Shown here: positions 60,545-64,000 of the stretch, piece by piece
Numbering within the stretch: the first letter of the stretch is position 1
Layout: every line of letters starts with the position of its first letter
DNA from: Agapetus fuscipes
Taxonomy: Eukaryota; Arthropoda; Insecta; Trichoptera; Glossosomatidae
Direction of reading: 5' to 3'
NCBI GenBank assembly: GCA_951799405.1
Contig: OX637332.1
Coordinates: 2,113,001-2,177,000 of the forward strand
DNA length: 64,000 nt
The notes under the pieces: model-generated
What the model saw: only the letters and a program-made list of their open reading frames with translations
Told to the model about the DNA's origin: nothing
Database searches by the model: none
Program-made: the position numbers and the translations under genes

Positions 60545-60788
60545 TGCGGCTGACCACCCATGTTGTAGAAAATGGTTCACTTTGCCAATGTCACCTCTGT
60601 TTCAGGGAAGGTCGGCAGGAGTTGCAGGGTGTATGTCCATTTGAGATTCGGGTTTTTATATTGTAGGATTACATGCGGCATGTTTAAGCGCGAACTTAAA
60701 AACATGACTGTTTTGTGAAAATGCATGTAGGTAATGTGAATCTGTAATGTAACTTATATTTTGCAACTTAGATTAGATTAGATTAGAC
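60544..60788 (+). mobile_element. S1, head-truncated, fused to the preceding tail
   Basis: Starts ATGCGGCTGACCACCCATGT directly after TTTAGATTTAG of the previous S1. Tail CTTAGATTAGATTAGATTAG. Confidence 0.8.
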
Positions 60789-60796
60789 TAATACTT

Positions 60797-61329
60797 TGGT
60801 ATGAGGCTGACCACCATGCTATAACTTTTTTTTTCAATAGATTTGTGAAGAGAAATGTAATTCACCAATCTATTCTGCCTGGCCAGAAACAGGTATTAAA
60901 TATCGTCAATGAATAATTCATAATTGTTTATTTTAATGAATTATTGATTAATTATTACCCGATGACATCTGTTGAACCAAGGTCAAAGTTATGGTCAAAT
61001 GACCAAGGCGGGGATCGAACCAGGGTTATTCTATTTCAAATACGCTAGAAAGATCAGCCACTTGAACCCCTCCGCCATAACACCGACACTTGCTTCACAT
61101 CTGCCGATGTCACCCCCGATTTTAAGGAAGCGCTGCAAGAGTTGCAAGGTTTATAATAATATGTGTAAATAATTAATGTGGGTTTGTTTTTTTTTTTTTA
61201 AATGCATATGTAGCATGTGCAAGCGTTAACTTACCTACATGTATCTGCCTGTGGGCGTGCATTGAATATAAACCATGTCTTAAAAGTCAAAATATCTTTG
61301 CAACATAGATTATTGATAGATTATTTGAT
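60797..61329 (+). mobile_element. S1 split by S4
   Basis: Head 60797-60824 (TTGGTATGAGGCTGACCACC) and remainder 61087-61329 (TTCACATCTGCCGATGTCAC, GTAGCATGTGCAAGCG, CTTTGCAACATAGATTATTG). Confidence 0.65.
60825..61086 (-). mobile_element. S4 SINE nested in S1
   Basis: CAATAGATTTGTGAAGAGAA, TTCTGCCTGGCCAGAAACAG, an AT palindrome, and GGGATCGAACCAGGG with CCGCCATAACACCGAC at the head. Confidence 0.75.
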
Positions 61330-61363
61330 TAGATCATCATTAGATTTCTATTGATAGATAGAT

Positions 61364-61670
61364 ACGACCGGTCCGTAGTCCAGGTGGTAACACTTCGGAC
61401 TCATAACTGGAAGGTCGTGGGTTCGAATCCCGGCGGAGCACAAAAAATATACCATTTATATTTTCAAATTTGCTCTTCGCTGGGTTGAAAAATTCATAGA
61501 CCTTTACCAAAGACCGGTCATCAAAAGGTCCATCCAGCCTTACAACAACTGGGTCTTGCTTGAGAATTGGCGCTTTCTACAGCGACGACCAAGCTCGCAG
61601 AGGGCTCTTGAGGTGTTATACACACAAAAACAGCGCTCACCAAATAAATCAGCCTAATTTTTTTTTTTTA
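61364..61670 (+). mobile_element. S2 SINE, full length, best reference copy
   Basis: CGACCGGTCCGTAGTCCAGG and GTGGGTTCGAATCCCGG give the tRNA-like boxes. ACCATTTATATTTTCAAATT, AAAGACCGGTCATCAAAAGG, CAACTGGGTCTTGCTTGAGA and GACGACCAAGCTCGCAGAGG follow, then tail A AGCGCTCACCAAATAAATCA. No 5S head. Confidence 0.85.
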
Positions 61671-61985
61671 AGAAAGTCGAGTGCAGTTCCCTACACAATT
61701 GTATTTCGTATTACTTTCAAGATACAAAATAAATTTGTGTGGATCTAGAAGTTTTGAGAATAAAAGAATGGAGAGTGGGCACGTCGTGATTTCAGGGAAA
61801 GAAAAAAACACATTTTAAGAAGAAAATAAAACATTTTTTATTCAAATAAAATCAAACGAATCACAATATCAAAGGTAACATCAATAAAGGCATTTCTTAT
61901 ATTTGCACCAATGATTTGCACCAATTATGGTTTCTATTAAGTAGGAACAAACAATATACTTAACTCCAAACGTGAAAACTTACTC
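61671..61985. other. unassigned stretch
   Basis: AT-rich with no motif beyond homopolymers. Confidence 0.4.
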
Positions 61986-61989
61986 ATAG

Positions 61990-62410
61990 GCTGTAACTGT
62001 AACTGTAACTCTGTCGCCATTCCTCTTAGGGGTGGCCAGAGCCTCTGCAGAGTTGCCTCCATTTTTTCCTATCCTTACATACCTCTTTTAATTCATTCAT
62101 ATCCATCACCTTTTTCATGCATTTTCTTCTTTTACGCTCACTTTGTATATCCCATTCTTTCACAATCTCCTCAATCTGATTACTCCATACTTTTCTCGGT
62201 CGTCCCTTCCCTCTTTTTCCTTTCACACTTTCTTTGTATACATACTTTGTCAGTCTATCATCATTCATTCTTTCCACATGCCCAAACCATCTCATCACAT
62301 TCTTGTGTACCTTAACTTTCACATCCTCTTTCAAATTGCATTCTTTTTTTACCCATTCATTCCTAACTCTATCCCTCAGAGTTTTTCCTGTCATGCTTCT
62401 CAAATGACTG
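61990..62410 (-). mobile_element. LINE-B 3' end
   Basis: Minus frame: LRSMTGKTLRDRVRNEWVKK, RWFGHVERMNDDRLTKYVYK, GKRGKGRPRKVWSNQIEEIV, EWDIQSERKRRKCMKKVMDM, NELKEVCKDRKKWRQLC. The end is CCCTAAGAGGAATGGCGACA and three GTTACA units of tail. The coding part is uninterrupted, but the RT domain is missing. Confidence 0.8.
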
Positions 62411-62514
62411 TGCCGTGAACTACCAGTATTACTCGCCTTTTCAGCGACTGCCCAGGGAGGCGAACAAGCTGGAGGTTGATATTTTCTCCACGGGATTCTA
62501 TACATTTAAAAAAA

Positions 62515-62660
62515 AAAAAAAAAGTATGTAGGTATCCGCATTTTGTCGGTCTCTCATCATCCATTCTTTCCGCAGGCCCAAGCCATCTCAACACATTTTT
62601 TTTTGTACCTTTAGTTTCACATATTCTTTCTTTCTTTGCACAACACATTGTAAATTGTAT
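62515..62660 (-). mobile_element. older LINE-B-like fragment
   Basis: Minus frame has KKNVLRWLGPAERMDDERPT, the FGH.ERM motif with substitutions. Confidence 0.5.
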
Positions 62661-63002
62661 GTTGTATTGCATTGTATGAAATTTTTTTATAAAAAAATCC
62701 TTGAAATTTTAAATGATCTTTTGTTTATTCTATTAATTTTAGCAAATTTTACACCTGATTTAGGGCCGGTATTTTGAAGTAAAGTAAAGTTAACTAAAAT
62801 GCCAATTTAGTTAAAAATCTTGAGTAAACGTAACAAAACGGTATTTTGAACGATAGTTCGGTAACAATTTTAGTTGATATTTTACTCGCCAAAATTCTCG
62901 AGTAACTCGATCTAACTTCAAGATGGCGTCCTACAATCACTGACAACAGCTGATAGTGTGGTACACATTGGTGATACGTCAAACATTCGAAAATTTTACA
63001 AG

Positions 63003-63238
63003 ATGAGCGAAATGTCCAGTGTATTACGTAACCTTATATTGGAAAGTGACAGCGATGATGATGAGGAAGTTTTTGAGTATGTTTTGCTGCCAATAAAAGT
63101 CAAAACTTTCCGTCCTCGCGTTCTGGAGATGGAATGCTGGGATGACGGCGAATTCAGAGCACGATTTCGTATGTCCAAACCATCCGTGCTATGGCTAGTT
63201 GGGCTCATACAACATGAGGTCAGAAGCCCAACAGATCG
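63003..63238 (+). CDS. HARBI1-like transposase, exon 1
   Basis: Start ATG in AAGATGAGC. It encodes residues 1-78 and two bases of codon 79. An acidic stretch (LESDSDDDEE) is followed by VLEMECWDDGEFRARFRMSK and SVLWLVGLIQHEVRSPTDR, the usual N-terminal layout of HARBI1-family nucleases. The donor is CG/GTAATT. Joined to exon 2 the frame continues TDRNHAVSPIQQ, a signature of the family, which supports the splice. The start could lie a few codons upstream, but no better ATG is present. Confidence 0.75.
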
Positions 63239-63401
63239 GTAATTACTGTGCATGTATTAATACATCTTTTAACAAATTATCAATAGCTATTTATGCTATT
63301 CTAATAACATGACAGCAGAAATACCCACTGTACTTGGTGTTTTGTCATTTTACAATCAATGTACCTATGAATACCTACATGTCTCACCTATTTATTTACA
63401 G

Positions 63402-63688
63402 AAATCATGCGGTGTCACCAATTCAGCAGGTGTTGTTGGCATTAAGGTTTTATGCCACAGGCGCCTTCCAGCAATGTACAGGAGACCTAAATGGTCTTCA
63501 CAAGACAACGGTGTCTAAAGTTGTCTTCAGAGTTTCGCAAGCAATATGCAAGCTGCGCAAACAATTTATAAAGATGCCTAAGAATCCCTCGGACGTGATA
63601 AAATGTGTGCAGGGATTTTATAAATTTGCCAAATTCCCCAACATTATCGGAGCAATAGATTGCACTCATGTGCCGATCCTGAATCCAG
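63402..63688 (+). CDS. HARBI1-like transposase, exon 2
   Basis: Acceptor TTTATTTACAG. Residues 79-174 include NHAVSPIQQVLLALRFYATG, LHKTTVSKVVFRVSQAI (helix-turn-helix-like region) and IGAIDCTHVPI, whose Asp (about residue 165) is the first acidic residue of the DDE nuclease triad. Donor CCAG/GTAAAC after a phase-1 break. Intron 1 is 163 bp and intron 2 is 100 bp, sizes typical of insect transposon introns. Confidence 0.8.
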
Positions 63689-63788
63689 GTAAACAATATC
63701 AACCATTATTGTCATTATAAAATGTGGAAAATAAATAGCTGTAATTTTAGCATTGCATCATTGATAACAAGTGTTGTTTGTGTTGCAG

Positions 63789-64000
63789 GAGGTGATGTCG
63801 GAGAGTGCTTCCGCAACAGGAAAGATACTTTCTCCTTCAACGTGCAGGCTGTCGTGAACCACGCGATGGTGTTTACAAATATTGTCGCCCGCTGGCCTGG
63901 CTCAAGTCACGACAGCACAATTTTTAATCAAAGCCGTTTAGGAATTGATTTGAAAAACGGAGAATATGGCAAAAGGTACCTTGTAGGAGATGGAGGCTAT
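63789..64000 (+). CDS. HARBI1-like transposase, exon 3, cut by window end
   Basis: Acceptor TGTGTTGCAG. The frame gives GGDVGECFRNRKDTFSFNVQ, AVVNHAMVFTNIVARWPGSS and HDSTIFNQSRLG, with the second catalytic Asp at about residue 216 (51 residues after the first). It stays open to the last base (YLVGDGGY). The third acidic residue and the right terminal repeat lie beyond the window, so integrity cannot be judged. About 245 of an expected ~350 residues are visible and none is broken. Confidence 0.8.

Larger units (their letters stand above)
62763..64000 (+). mobile_element. PIF/Harbinger DNA transposon, left part
   Basis: After a TTA target word, GGGCCGGTATTTTGAAGTAA starts the terminus. A ~240-bp leader precedes the transposase. 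The same leader words (ACTCGCC, TTCAAGATGGCGTC, GACAACAGCT) appear in the MITEs at 3.8 and 9.7 kb, tying them to this source element. The right end is outside the window. Confidence 0.7.

Overview
This window is eukaryotic, intron-like and intergenic DNA from an arthropod, probably a moth or butterfly. The grounds are AT-rich sequence full of GTAGGTA/TACCTAC words, GT-AG introns, LINE reverse-transcriptase tails of a kind I associate with Lepidoptera (from memory, not searched), Harbinger, hAT and Penelope-like remnants, and extremely dense SINEs. No operon, bacterial promoter, CRISPR array, free-standing tRNA gene or rRNA gene is present. Most open frames longer than 60 codons are chance frames inside repeats.

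Host genes. The only convincing host gene is on the minus strand at about 56.6-53.5 kb. Three exons have matching splice phases and encode a predicted 145-residue acidic protein whose last exon enters an array of 12-residue (36-bp) coding repeats. The array continues in frame past two TAA codons, through an S1 SINE insertion with target duplications, to a final TAG. A second, weak candidate is a minus-strand first exon at 21.6-21.7 kb. At the right edge, 63.0-64.0 kb, is a three-exon HARBI1-like (PIF/Harbinger) transposase cut by the window end; its terminal sequence also ends the MITEs near 3.8-4.4 kb and 9.7-10.6 kb. A second, truncated Harbinger-type element lies at 25.96-26.74 kb.

Repeats. 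Working names used below: S1 is a ~250-bp SINE-like unit with a TAGATT-type tail, about 70 copies and fragments, covering roughly a fifth of the window. S2 is a tRNA-headed SINE beginning GACCGGTCCGTAGT. S3 is a tRNA-headed SINE beginning GGTCGATAGCTCAGTTGG and ending TGTAGCTTAGTTGCG. S4 is a tRNA-headed SINE with a poly-A tail. LINE-A has the entire S1 unit as its 3' end. LINE-B has a (CAGTTA)n tail. LINE-D and LINE-E are L2-like, with a GCGCC...GGCGC hairpin before the tail. FB is a foldback-like family whose inverted arms are arrays of a 15-bp unit.

Layout. 0-5.5 kb: S1, FB copy 1, Harbinger MITE, Penelope-like pieces. 5.7-8.1 kb: S1 tandem array with alternating unit types. 8.1-11.5 kb: MITEs and nested S3. 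11.5-13.9 kb: LINE-D, S2 and a LINE-E copy with an intact reverse-transcriptase frame. 14-24.5 kb: S1/S2/S3/S4 field and the candidate promoter/exon. 24.8-28.6 kb: LINE-A, Harbinger 2 and two 5S-rRNA/S2 dimers. 31-32.6 kb: large FB array. 34.2-35.1 kb: LINE-B split by a solo LTR. 36.0-37.2 kb: S2-S3 dimer, snap-back S2 and tandem palindromes. 38.4-40.2 kb: two MITEs and a minisatellite seeded beside an S4. 41-51.6 kb: S1/LINE-A field and a perfect 5 x 56-bp repeat. 52.8-56.6 kb: hAT MITE and the host gene. 56.8-62.7 kb: FB-like arms, dimer SINE, LINE-A and LINE-B. The SINEs appear to exchange modules (5S head, S2 body, S3 tail), which is the most distinctive biology here besides the repeat-protein gene.
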